Assembly (NCBI GenBank): GCA_964563155.1
Contig: CAZLVL010000011.1
Span: 25,886 to 89,885 of the forward strand
Source: DUPQ01 sp964563155
GTDB lineage: Bacteria; Bacillota; Clostridia; DUPQ01
Direction of reading: 5' to 3'
Length of the DNA: 64,000 nucleotides
Both the position numbers and the translations under genes were made by a program. The notes below the pieces were generated by a model. The model had not been told where the DNA came from, ran no database searches, and worked only from the letters and a program-made list of their open reading frames with translations. This document shows positions 35,485 through 43,973 of this stretch, piece by piece (position 1 is the first letter of the stretch; each line of letters starts with the position of its first letter).

Positions 35485-35512
35485 TTGACAAAAACTTTAT
35501 GGATAATATAAT
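35485..35512 (+). promoter_or_regulatory. promoter of the valS T-box operon
   Basis: TTGACA at 35485-35490, 16 nt spacer, TATAAT at 35507-35512; start near 35519, opening the T-box leader. Confidence 0.8.
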
Positions 35513-35518
35513 TATCTT

Positions 35519-35709
35519 AATAATTAACCGAAGAAGTAGTGTATTAAGCCATACAGAGATAAAACAAAAGGTGAGATGTTTTTTGGAAATTGTACATGAA
35601 AGTCACCGGTTGTCCTAATTATATCTAATAAGAGCCCTTTTTAGGGAAATCAGGTGGTACCGCGGAAGAAACCTTTCGTCCTGAAATAAGGAGTGAGAAG
35701 GTTTTTTTA
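35519..35709 (+). promoter_or_regulatory. T-box riboswitch, valine-specific
   Basis: The T-box sequence AGGTGGTACCGCGG is at 35652-35665; its UGGU would pair with the ACCA end of tRNA-Val. Stem I base AACCG (35525-35529) pairs with CGGTT (35607-35611), and GTC at 35602-35604 next to it is a fitting Val specifier. The terminator is AACCTT (35670-35675) with AAGGTT (35698-35703) and an inner TCCT/AGGA stem, then a T run to 35708. Uncharged tRNA-Val should allow read-through into the small gene and valS. Confidence 0.92.
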
Positions 35710-35955
35710 ATGGAAACACTACAAATCATACTTTCATCCATATTATGCTTTATAGGGGCAATGATAACTCTCTTTGCTAAGTTCATAGTGAAGAAAACTA
35801 ATTTTGCTAATAAGCAAAAGATAAAAGGGATTGATGACCAGGAAAACTTGGATGTGTTAAAAGAGCAAAAGGCTCAAATGATTGTAAAAGTAATTGGCTT
35901 TTTCGTCTTTTTGCCTGGAATGATAATGCTGTATTTAATTTTGAAAGATATGTAA
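35710..35955 (+). CDS. small two-helix membrane protein of unknown function
   Basis: 81 residues: helix one about 5-27 (LQIILSSILCFIGAMITLF), a charged loop with KIKGIDDQENLDVLKEQKAQ, and helix two about 57-78 (VIGFFVFLPGMIMLYLIL). I do not recognise a family. Its probable SD, GAGAAGG, is the 3' arm of the T-box terminator. Being the first gene under the valine T-box, it is induced with valS when valine is short; a role in the stress or amino acid transport is only a guess. Confidence 0.75.
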   Translation: METLQIILSSILCFIGAMITLFAKFIVKKTNFANKQKIKGIDDQENLDVLKEQKAQMIVKVIGFFVFLPGMIMLYLILKDM

Positions 35956-35971
35956 TTTTAAGAGGAGGGAT

Positions 35972-36007
35972 ATGATTACTTTGGTTAATCATACAAGAGA
36001 TTTATGA
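35972..36007 (+). CDS. 11-codon mini-cistron coupled to valS
   Basis: AGAGGAGGGAT is directly before ATG 35972, the strongest SD in this operon. It encodes MITLVNHTRDL and stops at TGA 36005-36007, overlapping the valS ATG (36004) as ATGA. valS itself has only a weak SD (AGAGA). The arrangement predicts coupled translation of valS. It is too short to prove by sequence; see findings. Confidence 0.6.
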   Translation: MITLVNHTRDL

Positions 36008-38652
36008 AGATATTGGATACTAAATATAATCCCCATGAACTAGAAGATAGGCTTTATTCAAAATGGGAAGAAAAAGGATATTTTAAGGCTGTTGTAGATA
36101 AGAATAAAAAGCCTTTTACCATTATGATGCCACCGCCTAATATAACTGGGCAACTTCACATGGGTCATGCCATAGATAATACCTTGCAAGATATTCTAAC
36201 CAGAATGAAAAGGATGCAGGGCTTTTCCGCTCTTTGGTTACCTGGAACCGACCATGCTAGTATTGCTACTGAGGCAAAAATTGTAGAAAGCCTAAGAGAA
36301 GAGGGGATTGATAAGAGAGACTTAGGAAGAGAAGAGTTCTTAAAAAGAGCCTGGCAATGGAAGGAAGAATATGGAAGCACCATTGTTAGACAACTTCGAA
36401 AACTTGGGTCTTCTTGTGACTGGTCAAAAGAGCGCTTTACTATGGACGAAGGCTTGTCTAAGGCGGTTACAAGGTCCTTTATAAATCTCTACAACAAGGG
36501 TCTAATTTATCGTGGAGAAAGAATGATTAACTGGTGTCCAGTTTGTGAGACCTCCATTTCCAATGCTGAGGTTGAGCATGATGAAAAAGATGGAAATCTT
36601 TGGTATATAAAGTATCCAGTGGAAAATGAAGACAATAGATATATTGTTGTTGCTACCACCAGGCCTGAGACCATGTTAGGTGATACTGCAGTAGCGGTAA
36701 ATCCTGAGGATAAAAGATACAAGGACTTAATAGGTAAAAAGGTAATATTACCTTTAATGAATAGGCATATACCTGTAATTTCTGATGACTATGTAGACTC
36801 TGAATTTGGAACAGGGGCTGTTAAAATTACTCCAGCCCATGACCCAAATGACTTTGAAATTGGACTAAGACATAACCTAGAGCTAATTGATGTTATGGAT
36901 GACTTTGCTCATATGAATGAGCATGCTGGCATATACCAAGGTATGGATAGGTATGAGGCAAGAAAAAAGATTGTTAAAGACCTTGAAGAGTTGGGTCTAT
37001 TAGAGAAAATTGATACTCATAAACACAATGTAGGCTCTTGCTATAGGTGTGATACTGTTGTTGAGCCTAAGGTTTCATTACAGTGGTTTGTAGAGATGGA
37101 GCCCTTAGCTAAACCTGCCCTAGAGGTAGTTTATGATAAAAGTGTAGAATTTATACCTCCAAGATTTGAAAAGACCTATTTAAATTGGATGGAAGATATT
37201 AAAGATTGGTGTATATCCAGACAACTTTGGTGGGGCCACAGAATACCAGTATATTACTGTGAAGATTGTGACAATGTAATGGTAAGTGAAGTTGAAGTAA
37301 CAAAGTGTAGCGCTTGTTCATCAAGTAAGGTATATCAAGACCCAGATACTTTAGATACCTGGTTTTCATCAGCTCTTTGGCCTTTTTCAACCTTGGGTTG
37401 GCCAGATGATACAGCTGAGCTAGACTATTTCTATCCTACCGATGTTTTGGTTACAGGCTACGACATAATATTCTTCTGGGTTGCTAGAATGGTTTTCTCA
37501 GGATTAGAGCAAATGGGGGATATTCCTTTTTCCAAGGTTTTAATACATGGTTTAGTAAGAGATGACCAGGGAAGAAAGATGAGTAAATCTTTAGGTAATG
37601 GAGTGGACCCATTGGATGTTATTGAAAAATATGGAACAGATGCCTTGAGATATTCTTTGGTTATTGGAAACTCTCCAGGAAATGATTTAAGGTATTATGA
37701 TTCAAAGGCAGAAGCTGGTAGAAACTTTGCCAATAAGATATGGAATGCTGCTAGATTTATTCTTATGAATTTTGATGAAGATATAGATTTTTCACATATT
37801 GATAGGGATAAGTTTGAAGAGCCTGAAAAGTGGATATTAAATGAACTGAATTTACTAATTTCAGAGGTTTCTGAAAATATGGAGCACTTTGAATTGGGAA
37901 TTGCTCTACAAAAGATTTATGACTTTTTGTGGAATGACTTTTGTGACTGGTATATTGAGCTGGTTAAGCCAAAACTTTATGATAAGCACAGTGATAAAAG
38001 AAAAGAAGCCTTGTATGTTCTTAACTTTGTATTAGGACAAGCTTTAAAGCTTTTACATCCCTTTATGCCCTTTGTAACAGAAGAGATTTATATGAGCTTA
38101 AAGCATAATGATGACTCCATAATGATATCAACTTGGCCAAAGACAGAAGATGAAAACAATTATCCTTTAGCTGCTAAGGATATGAGCATAGTTATGGAAG
38201 CTATAAAGGCCATAAGAAACAAAAGAGCTGAGCTAAATGTTGAACCTAAGAATCAGTCAAACCTCTTAGTACTTACTCAAGATGAGCATTTAAAAAAGTT
38301 AATGAGTGCATCTGAACAATACTTTATTAAACTAGCCTGGTGTAAGTCCTTGAGCCTTCTTGATAGCCAAGAAGATATTCCTAAAAATGCTGTTTCAGTA
38401 GTTATGCAAGGTTTTGAGATGTTTATGCCTTTTGGTGAATTGGTAGATATAAATAAGGAGATTGAAAGACTGGAAAGTGAGTACAAAAAAGCATTAAGTG
38501 AGCTAACAAGAGCCCAGTCAAAACTAAACAATGAGGCCTTTGTGAGTAAGGCACCAGCTAATTTAGTTGAACAAGAAAAGAGTAAGATTGAGAAATTTGA
38601 AGAAATATCAAAAACCATTAAGGAGAATTTGGAGAATTTGAAATGCATGTAG
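36004..38652 (+). CDS. valS: Valine-tRNA ligase
   Basis: 882 residues, full length. PPNITGQLHMGHA is the HIGH motif, GRKMSKSLGNG the KMSKS loop; an editing domain with TTRPETMLGDTAVAVNP and a zinc-like CEDCDN...CSACSSS pair lie between. The C-terminal ~65 residues are the ValS coiled-coil arm (INKEIERLESEYKKAL). Controlled by the T-box upstream and probably coupled to the 11-codon mini-cistron. The next gene starts 10 nt before its stop. Confidence 0.98.
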   Translation: MKILDTKYNPHELEDRLYSKWEEKGYFKAVVDKNKKPFTIMMPPPNITGQLHMGHAIDNTLQDILTRMKRMQGFSALWLPGTDHASIATEAKIVESLREEGIDKRDLGREEFLKRAWQWKEEYGSTIVRQLRKLGSSCDWSKERFTMDEGLSKAVTRSFINLYNKGLIYRGERMINWCPVCETSISNAEVEHDEKDGNLWYIKYPVENEDNRYIVVATTRPETMLGDTAVAVNPEDKRYKDLIGKKVILPLMNRHIPVISDDYVDSEFGTGAVKITPAHDPNDFEIGLRHNLELIDVMDDFAHMNEHAGIYQGMDRYEARKKIVKDLEELGLLEKIDTHKHNVGSCYRCDTVVEPKVSLQWFVEMEPLAKPALEVVYDKSVEFIPPRFEKTYLNWMEDIKDWCISRQLWWGHRIPVYYCEDCDNVMVSEVEVTKCSACSSSKVYQDPDTLDTWFSSALWPFSTLGWPDDTAELDYFYPTDVLVTGYDIIFFWVARMVFSGLEQMGDIPFSKVLIHGLVRDDQGRKMSKSLGNGVDPLDVIEKYGTDALRYSLVIGNSPGNDLRYYDSKAEAGRNFANKIWNAARFILMNFDEDIDFSHIDRDKFEEPEKWILNELNLLISEVSENMEHFELGIALQKIYDFLWNDFCDWYIELVKPKLYDKHSDKRKEALYVLNFVLGQALKLLHPFMPFVTEEIYMSLKHNDDSIMISTWPKTEDENNYPLAAKDMSIVMEAIKAIRNKRAELNVEPKNQSNLLVLTQDEHLKKLMSASEQYFIKLAWCKSLSLLDSQEDIPKNAVSVVMQGFEMFMPFGELVDINKEIERLESEYKKALSELTRAQSKLNNEAFVSKAPANLVEQEKSKIEKFEEISKTIKENLENLKCM

Positions 38653-39590
38653 TAGATGCCCACTGTGATACTCTTTTTGCTATCTTGAATAATAAAAAAG
38701 AGCCTCAAGTATCTTATGACAAGCTAAGGCAATTGAATATACCTTACTTGCAGTTTTTTGCTGTCTTTATGCCTCCTTCAGTGTTGAAAAATGAAGATGG
38801 TTTTTCTAAGTCGCAAAAAGATATTGAAGATATGTTCACCATATACAATAACTTTTTAAAAGATGGTCTGTATAGGGGGATATTGAATAGGTCAGATTTA
38901 GATGCCTTTGTAAATACTGGTCTAGAACAAGATAGAAAACTCTTTTCTCTTCTTTCATTTGAAGGAATCTACCTATCTAAAGGAGATTTAAGCTACATTG
39001 ACTATTTGTATGATAAAGGGGTAAGGTGTCTTTCTTTTACTTGGAATCCTGCCAATGAGTTTGCCCAAGGTATGACAGGGGATTCTTCTAAGGGCTTATC
39101 TAGTTTAGGTAAAAAGGCTGTATCTAAATGTAATGACTTAGGTATCTTAATTGATGTATCTCATACCAATGATTTAAGCTTTTATGATATTTGTGAACAT
39201 TCTAAAAAACCCATAATTGCCAGCCATTCCAACAGTAGAAATGTAACCTCTAGTATGAGAAACCTAGATGATAATATGTTGAAGACTTTAAAGGCTAATA
39301 ATGGGGTAACCTGTATTAACTACTATGATAGGTTTTTAAGAAACGATGAAGAAAAAGCCACAGCCGCTGATATAGTTAACCACATTGAATATATTTGTGG
39401 ACTTATTGGAGTAGACCATGTGGGCTTTGGCTCTGACTTTGATGGAGTGGATAAGACAGCTATTGAAGATGTTTTAGAAACCTTTGATATAATTGATATG
39501 CTGTTAAAACTTAATTATTCAGAAGATGATGTGAAAAAGATAGCAGCATTAAATGTAGTTCGAGTTTTAAGGGAGGCTTTAAATGACTAA
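38643..39590 (+). CDS. Membrane dipeptidase (peptidase M19)
   Basis: 315 residues. VVDAHCDTLFAIL gives the His-x-Asp metal ligands; GLSSLGKKAVSKCNDLGILIDVSHTND, IASHSNSRNVTSSMRNLDD and VGFGSDFDGVD complete the renal dipeptidase-type di-zinc site. It cleaves dipeptides, possibly with D-amino acids. The ATG overlaps the valS end by 10 nt and uses GGAGAATTTGA. Downstream mtnA overlaps by 8 nt, so valS-dipeptidase-mtnA is one operon. Confidence 0.9.
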   Translation: MHVVDAHCDTLFAILNNKKEPQVSYDKLRQLNIPYLQFFAVFMPPSVLKNEDGFSKSQKDIEDMFTIYNNFLKDGLYRGILNRSDLDAFVNTGLEQDRKLFSLLSFEGIYLSKGDLSYIDYLYDKGVRCLSFTWNPANEFAQGMTGDSSKGLSSLGKKAVSKCNDLGILIDVSHTNDLSFYDICEHSKKPIIASHSNSRNVTSSMRNLDDNMLKTLKANNGVTCINYYDRFLRNDEEKATAADIVNHIEYICGLIGVDHVGFGSDFDGVDKTAIEDVLETFDIIDMLLKLNYSEDDVKKIAALNVVRVLREALND

Positions 39591-40644
39591 TAAAATTGTT
39601 CCTATTAGGTTTGTTGATAATAAGTTGGTCTTGTTAGACCAAAGAAAGCTCTTTTTAAAAGAAGAAGACTTTATTTGTAGTAGCCTAGAGGATGTATATT
39701 TTGCCATAAAGGATATGGTGGTAAGGGGAGCTCCTGCTATTGGAGTAAGTGCAGCTTATGGAATGTATTTAAAGGCCCTTAGCTTAGAAGATTTTGGTCA
39801 TGCAGATTTTATATCTGAAATGAAAAAAGCTGGAGCCTATCTCAATACTGCTAGACCTACTGCTGTTAATCTATCATATGCTATTAATGAGATGCTTGGA
39901 GTTTTGGATGTTTCTTCTATGCCTAACAATATAAGTAATAGGGATGATGTTTTAAAGCTTCTTTGGGATAAGGCTTTAGATATACATAAAGAAGATGAAG
40001 AGGCTAATAAAAGGATTGGAGAGAATATGCTCAGCCTTTTAAAGGATTCTAAGTCTATTCTTACTGTATGTAATGCTGGTATTTTAGCTACTACAGCTTA
40101 TGGTACCGCTACATCTGCCTTTTATTTAGCAAAGGAAAAAGAAAGACCCTTAAAGGTCTATGCCTGCGAAACAAGACCTAGGCTTCAAGGTGCCCGTTTA
40201 ACAGCCTATGAATTGCATAAGAATGATATAGATGTAACCGTTATTACTGATGGCATGGTAGCTCATTTAATGGCTAATAATATGGTTGATGGGGTAATTG
40301 CAGGCTGTGATAGGGTGGCCTCTAATGGAGATACTGCCAACAAGATTGGCACTCAAAATATTTCCATTATTGCTAAAAGATTTAACATCCCCTTTTATAT
40401 CGCCTGTCCAACTTCCACTATTGATATGAATATAGAAGATGGAAGCCAGATTGTAATAGAAGAAAGAGATAGAGATGAAGTAGCCTTTATAGATAACATA
40501 CCCATTGTACCTTTAGGGGTTAAGGTCTTTAATCCTGCCTTTGATGTGACAGACCATAAAGACATTACAGCCATAGTGACAGAAAGAGGAATCTTAAGAC
40601 CAGATTATACAAAAAGTATTAAGGAAATAATGAGAAAAATTTAG
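39583..40644 (+). CDS. mtnA: S-methyl-5-thioribose-1-phosphate isomerase
   Basis: 353 residues. VVRGAPAIGVSAAYGMYL, TVCNAGILATTAYG (catalytic Cys), ETRPRLQGARLTAYEL, GCDRVASNGDTANKIGT (catalytic Asp) and PIVPLGVKVFNPAFDVT match MtnA of the methionine salvage route; the eIF2B-alpha-like fold also includes ribose-1,5-bisphosphate isomerases, but the Cys-Asp pair favours MtnA. No other mtn gene is in view. Ends 9 nt before a strong terminator. Confidence 0.93.
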   Translation: MTNKIVPIRFVDNKLVLLDQRKLFLKEEDFICSSLEDVYFAIKDMVVRGAPAIGVSAAYGMYLKALSLEDFGHADFISEMKKAGAYLNTARPTAVNLSYAINEMLGVLDVSSMPNNISNRDDVLKLLWDKALDIHKEDEEANKRIGENMLSLLKDSKSILTVCNAGILATTAYGTATSAFYLAKEKERPLKVYACETRPRLQGARLTAYELHKNDIDVTVITDGMVAHLMANNMVDGVIAGCDRVASNGDTANKIGTQNISIIAKRFNIPFYIACPTSTIDMNIEDGSQIVIEERDRDEVAFIDNIPIVPLGVKVFNPAFDVTDHKDITAIVTERGILRPDYTKSIKEIMRKI

Positions 40645-40653
40645 AAAAAGATA

Positions 40654-40683
40654 AAAAACTCCAAAGATAAGGGAGTTTTTTTT
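40654..40683 (+). terminator. mtnA terminator
   Basis: AAAAACTCC (40654-40662), AAAGATAA loop, GGGAGTTTTTTTT (40671-40683). Confidence 0.9.
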
Positions 40684-40719
40684 GAAATATTAACTTTTGG
40701 TGAACTAAACACTATTATG

Positions 40720-40748
40720 TTGCAAGTATCAAAAAGCTTTGCTATAGT
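40720..40748 (+). promoter_or_regulatory. heparinase-like gene promoter
   Basis: TTGCAA at 40720-40725, 17 nt spacer, TATAGT at 40743-40748; ATAAGGAGG precedes the ATG at 40814. Confidence 0.65.
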
Positions 40749-40813
40749 ATTAACCGTTATAGGCTTCTAATGTCTATGACGAAGTGCCTTAATGGCATAA
40801 GGAGGATAATAAA

Positions 40814-42658
40814 ATGACAGGCTATAACTGGAAAAAAATTATCACAGATTTGGACGTTCATACGGAAATTTTCGATTCGCTTAAAAACCCTACTGATGAA
40901 TTTATAGAAAGCTATCAAGACCATGTGGAATGGAAGGCAGGATGGGGCCACGATTTTTATTGTGACCATTGTTCTGGTCAACTTAAATTTGACTACAAAA
41001 AAAGAGGTGTATACACCTGTTTAGTATGTGGTAAGGAAAATAGGGGAGATCGTAAGGATTGGGCATGGACTGCTATGTATAGAGGAACCTCTTGTTCTTA
41101 TGTAAAGCATGCTGGAATTCTGTACAGTATAACTAGTGAAGAAAAATATATTGAGTATATAAGAAAGGTTATGAACTTTTTAACAGACAACTATTGGGAC
41201 TTTGAAGCCTTTGCTCCAGAGTTACGTTTTGTTGGAAGGTATTCTGGTATTGGTCTTTCTGATGCTGGAAACACCATGGCCCTATTATATGGTCTAGATG
41301 CTGCTCAAGATTATCTAAAAAAAGAAGAAATGAGCAAGTGGCACAAGGGCTTTTTCACTCCTCAAGCTGACATGTTTGACTTTTTTGCCAATAAAATTTA
41401 CAACATACCCCTTTGGCAAAAGGTAAGTGAAGCAAATATTGGAGTCTTTTTCAAGGATGAAGCAATTATAAAAAGAGCCTTCTATTCTAGATTTGGTATT
41501 TTAGACCAACTAAGAAGAGGGGTTACAAAAGATGGTATGTGGTTTGAGGCCTCTACTGGTTATCATTTCTTTGGTTTAGCTGCAGTAGCAGAGTTATTGC
41601 TTTTGTGTCATAGAAACAAGGTTACTTGTATTGCTGAGCATGATGAAATAATGGATATTGTGGAAAGTCAATTTATGTATCCCTTAAAAATCATGTTTAG
41701 AGATGGCTCTATTGCAAACCCAGCTGACTCTGGTTTAGACATGAACATTGGCATATATCATTATATGTACATAAAGGCTTACGCTCTTTATGACAATCCA
41801 TACTTTAAACAGGTCTTAGGCTATAACAGAAAGAAATACAATAAGTCTATTACCCTAGATGAGATTTTGTATGGCGTAGAATATGAGGACGCAGATAGCT
41901 TACCTGATTTTGGTTCTCAAAACTTTGAAGATTCCTTTTGTGCCATGCTTAAAAATGATACTAGTGAGTTATTCATAAAAACAGGAATAAAGGATATCTG
42001 CCACAGTCACCCTGATGTTATGACTATTGAAATGGCCTTTTATGATGACCTCATATCTAAAGATATTGGCTCTGCTGGCTATAGTTCAGAAATCTTTGCA
42101 ACCTGGCATAGAAAAACTATTGCCCACAACACTGTTATTGTTGGAAAAGAAGACCAAAGATATACACCTGAAGGTGAGGGAATCTGGCCTGAGGGTATTA
42201 TTGAGTACTTTGATGATGAGCATATTATTGCAAAATCCAAAAACGTATATGAATGTGTTGACTACTTAAGAGACATTAAACTAGATAAGAACAAGATTCA
42301 TGATAACTTTAATGTTAAGGCCTATGAGGATTTGCTATTAGACTATGCCTTTTATTCAAAAGGAGTATGTAGTGTAGATATGCCTTATGAAGAAGTGGAC
42401 AAATTAGGAGATAAGGAAGGCTATCAGCATCTTTTTGATATCAAAAAATTTGATAATTCCAAGGATATTAGAGTTAAGTTTGAGATGGAAGACAAGATTC
42501 TCTATGTGGATATAGAAGGTGAAGAAGGATCTGAACTTTATACAGTCAACTCCTATGAAAACAACTTTAATTCAACCCGTCATGGGATAATTATACGAAA
42601 AGAAGGAAAAGATAAGACCTTTAATGTAACCTATGACTGTGTATTGAAAGATAAGTAG
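40814..42658 (+). CDS. Heparinase II/III-like polysaccharide lyase
   Basis: 614 residues. The N-terminal ~340 residues form an alginate-lyase-like helical domain, with FYCDHCSGQL and YTCLVCGKENRG giving a CxxC pair that probably binds zinc. The C-terminal half has AHNTVIVGKEDQRYTPEG, HSHPDVMTIEMAFYDDL and the beta-sandwich typical of heparinase II/III. Family enzymes cleave uronate-containing glycans by beta-elimination. No signal peptide, so it may act on imported oligosaccharides; no other uronate-degrading gene is near. Stop and next ATG are one base apart (TAGT ATG). Confidence 0.85.
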   Translation: MTGYNWKKIITDLDVHTEIFDSLKNPTDEFIESYQDHVEWKAGWGHDFYCDHCSGQLKFDYKKRGVYTCLVCGKENRGDRKDWAWTAMYRGTSCSYVKHAGILYSITSEEKYIEYIRKVMNFLTDNYWDFEAFAPELRFVGRYSGIGLSDAGNTMALLYGLDAAQDYLKKEEMSKWHKGFFTPQADMFDFFANKIYNIPLWQKVSEANIGVFFKDEAIIKRAFYSRFGILDQLRRGVTKDGMWFEASTGYHFFGLAAVAELLLLCHRNKVTCIAEHDEIMDIVESQFMYPLKIMFRDGSIANPADSGLDMNIGIYHYMYIKAYALYDNPYFKQVLGYNRKKYNKSITLDEILYGVEYEDADSLPDFGSQNFEDSFCAMLKNDTSELFIKTGIKDICHSHPDVMTIEMAFYDDLISKDIGSAGYSSEIFATWHRKTIAHNTVIVGKEDQRYTPEGEGIWPEGIIEYFDDEHIIAKSKNVYECVDYLRDIKLDKNKIHDNFNVKAYEDLLLDYAFYSKGVCSVDMPYEEVDKLGDKEGYQHLFDIKKFDNSKDIRVKFEMEDKILYVDIEGEEGSELYTVNSYENNFNSTRHGIIIRKEGKDKTFNVTYDCVLKDK

Positions 42659-42659
42659 T

Positions 42660-43358
42660 ATGAGAACTTGTGAAAGTTATGAGATAAGAGAAAGCTTATG
42701 TGACTGTTATGGTAATTTAAGATTATCTAATGTCTTTTTAATGATGCAAGAAACAGCCAGTATGGATCTAGTCCTTTATGGCTTTGGACGTGAGGAACTT
42801 TTTGATAAGGACATAGCCTTTTTGTTAAGAAGGGCAGTGGTAGAGGTTAAAAGAATGCCAAAAATGAATGAAATCATAGAAGTAGGCACCTCTCAAGTGG
42901 AAAGACAAAGCCTAGTCTATTTTAGAGACTTTGAGTTTAAATCTCAGGATGAAACCCTTATTATTGCCAGAACTGAATGGTTCTTAGTTAGAATTTCTGA
43001 TAAGAAGATACTTCGTTCAGTAATAGATACAGAGTCTTTTTCTCAGCATAAGGTGGATATATATTATCCAGATAAGCCAGATATGGACTTTATAGATGCG
43101 AAAAAATTTGACTCCATAAAAACAGCCTACAGTCATATAGATGCCAATATGCATGTTAACAACACTCAATATGTGGTATGGGCTTGTGATGCCCCTAATG
43201 CTTTAGGTTATCTAGAAAAGAAAAGATTTTCTTTTGATATTTTCTTTAGAAGTGAAGTAAAACCTTCTCAAACAATTGACCTCTTTGAAAAAGGTCAGCT
43301 TGTTGGTGGCATCTGTGAGGGAAATGTAAGTTTTGTTGCTAGGTTTGATGATCTTTAG
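42660..43358 (+). CDS. acyl-ACP thioesterase (FatA/hot-dog)
   Basis: 232 residues of tandem hot-dog fold. SLCDCYGNLRLSNVFLMMQETAS begins the first half; DANMHVNNTQYVVWACD in the second half holds the Asn-His catalytic pair of FatA/FatB-like enzymes. It would release free fatty acids from acyl-ACP. It starts 2 nt after the heparinase-like gene stop, an odd operon partner, so the linkage may be accidental. Confidence 0.88.
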   Translation: MRTCESYEIRESLCDCYGNLRLSNVFLMMQETASMDLVLYGFGREELFDKDIAFLLRRAVVEVKRMPKMNEIIEVGTSQVERQSLVYFRDFEFKSQDETLIIARTEWFLVRISDKKILRSVIDTESFSQHKVDIYYPDKPDMDFIDAKKFDSIKTAYSHIDANMHVNNTQYVVWACDAPNALGYLEKKRFSFDIFFRSEVKPSQTIDLFEKGQLVGGICEGNVSFVARFDDL

Positions 43359-43415
43359 TTAAATTGTAAGATTACAAAAGAAACACTATTTTAAAATATT
43401 ATTGTTATACAACTT

Positions 43416-43435
43416 AAGACCCTCATGGGTCTTTT
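43416..43435 (+). terminator. thioesterase gene terminator
   Basis: AAGACCC (43416-43422), TCAT loop, GGGTCTT (43427-43433) and TT. Confidence 0.75.
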
Positions 43436-43543
43436 ATGTTTATCTATTCTTTTCATCACTTATTTTACTGTATATGCAATTGTGTATAAATCTTAAGATA
43501 TTAAATGCAAAACTTAATAAAGTTAATATTTGCCTTAATTATA

Positions 43544-43572
43544 TTGACAAGTAATATGGATTAATATAATAT
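43544..43572 (+). promoter_or_regulatory. DUF2089/DUF4097 operon promoter
   Basis: TTGACA at 43544-43549, 17 nt spacer, TAATAT at 43567-43572 (or TATAAT at 43565 with 15 nt). Confidence 0.7.
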
Positions 43573-43605
43573 TGGTGTGAGAAATTAAGAAAGGACCTAG
43601 TCAAA

Positions 43606-43968
43606 ATGAAGAACATCTTACCGGCACAATGTCCTATTTGCGAAGGAGAATTAATAATCACTGATGTGGTTTGTACTAACTGTGATACCCACATGAATGG
43701 GGTTTTTTCTATGAGTGGCTTATCTAAATTAGATTCAGAACAATTAGAATTTGTAGAAGTATTTATTAAATGCAGAGGAAACATTAAGGAAATGGAGAAA
43801 GAATTGGGAGTATCTTATCCTACTGTAAAGTCCAGATTAGAGCAGATTGCAAAGATCATGGGATTTGAAAACAAGCAAAGACAAGAAGAAGACAGAATGG
43901 ACATCCTTGAAGGGGTACGTAAGGGTGAAATCTCTGTTGATGATGCAATTAATTTACTGAAGGAGTAG
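43606..43968 (+). CDS. DUF2089 zinc-ribbon/HTH regulator with SHOCT-like tail
   Basis: 120 residues. CPICEGELIITDVVCTNCDTHM is a zinc ribbon (CxxC...CxxC), then LDSEQLEFVEVFIKCRGNIKEMEKELGVSYPTVKSRLEQI, a sigma-like helix-turn-helix. The last ~25 residues, MDILEGVRKGEISVDDAINLLKE, match a helical module also found at the start of the next protein. AAAGGA stands 10 nt before the ATG. It probably regulates its own operon; the partner gene begins 6 nt downstream. Confidence 0.85.
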   Translation: MKNILPAQCPICEGELIITDVVCTNCDTHMNGVFSMSGLSKLDSEQLEFVEVFIKCRGNIKEMEKELGVSYPTVKSRLEQIAKIMGFENKQRQEEDRMDILEGVRKGEISVDDAINLLKE

Positions 43969-43973
43969 TAAAA

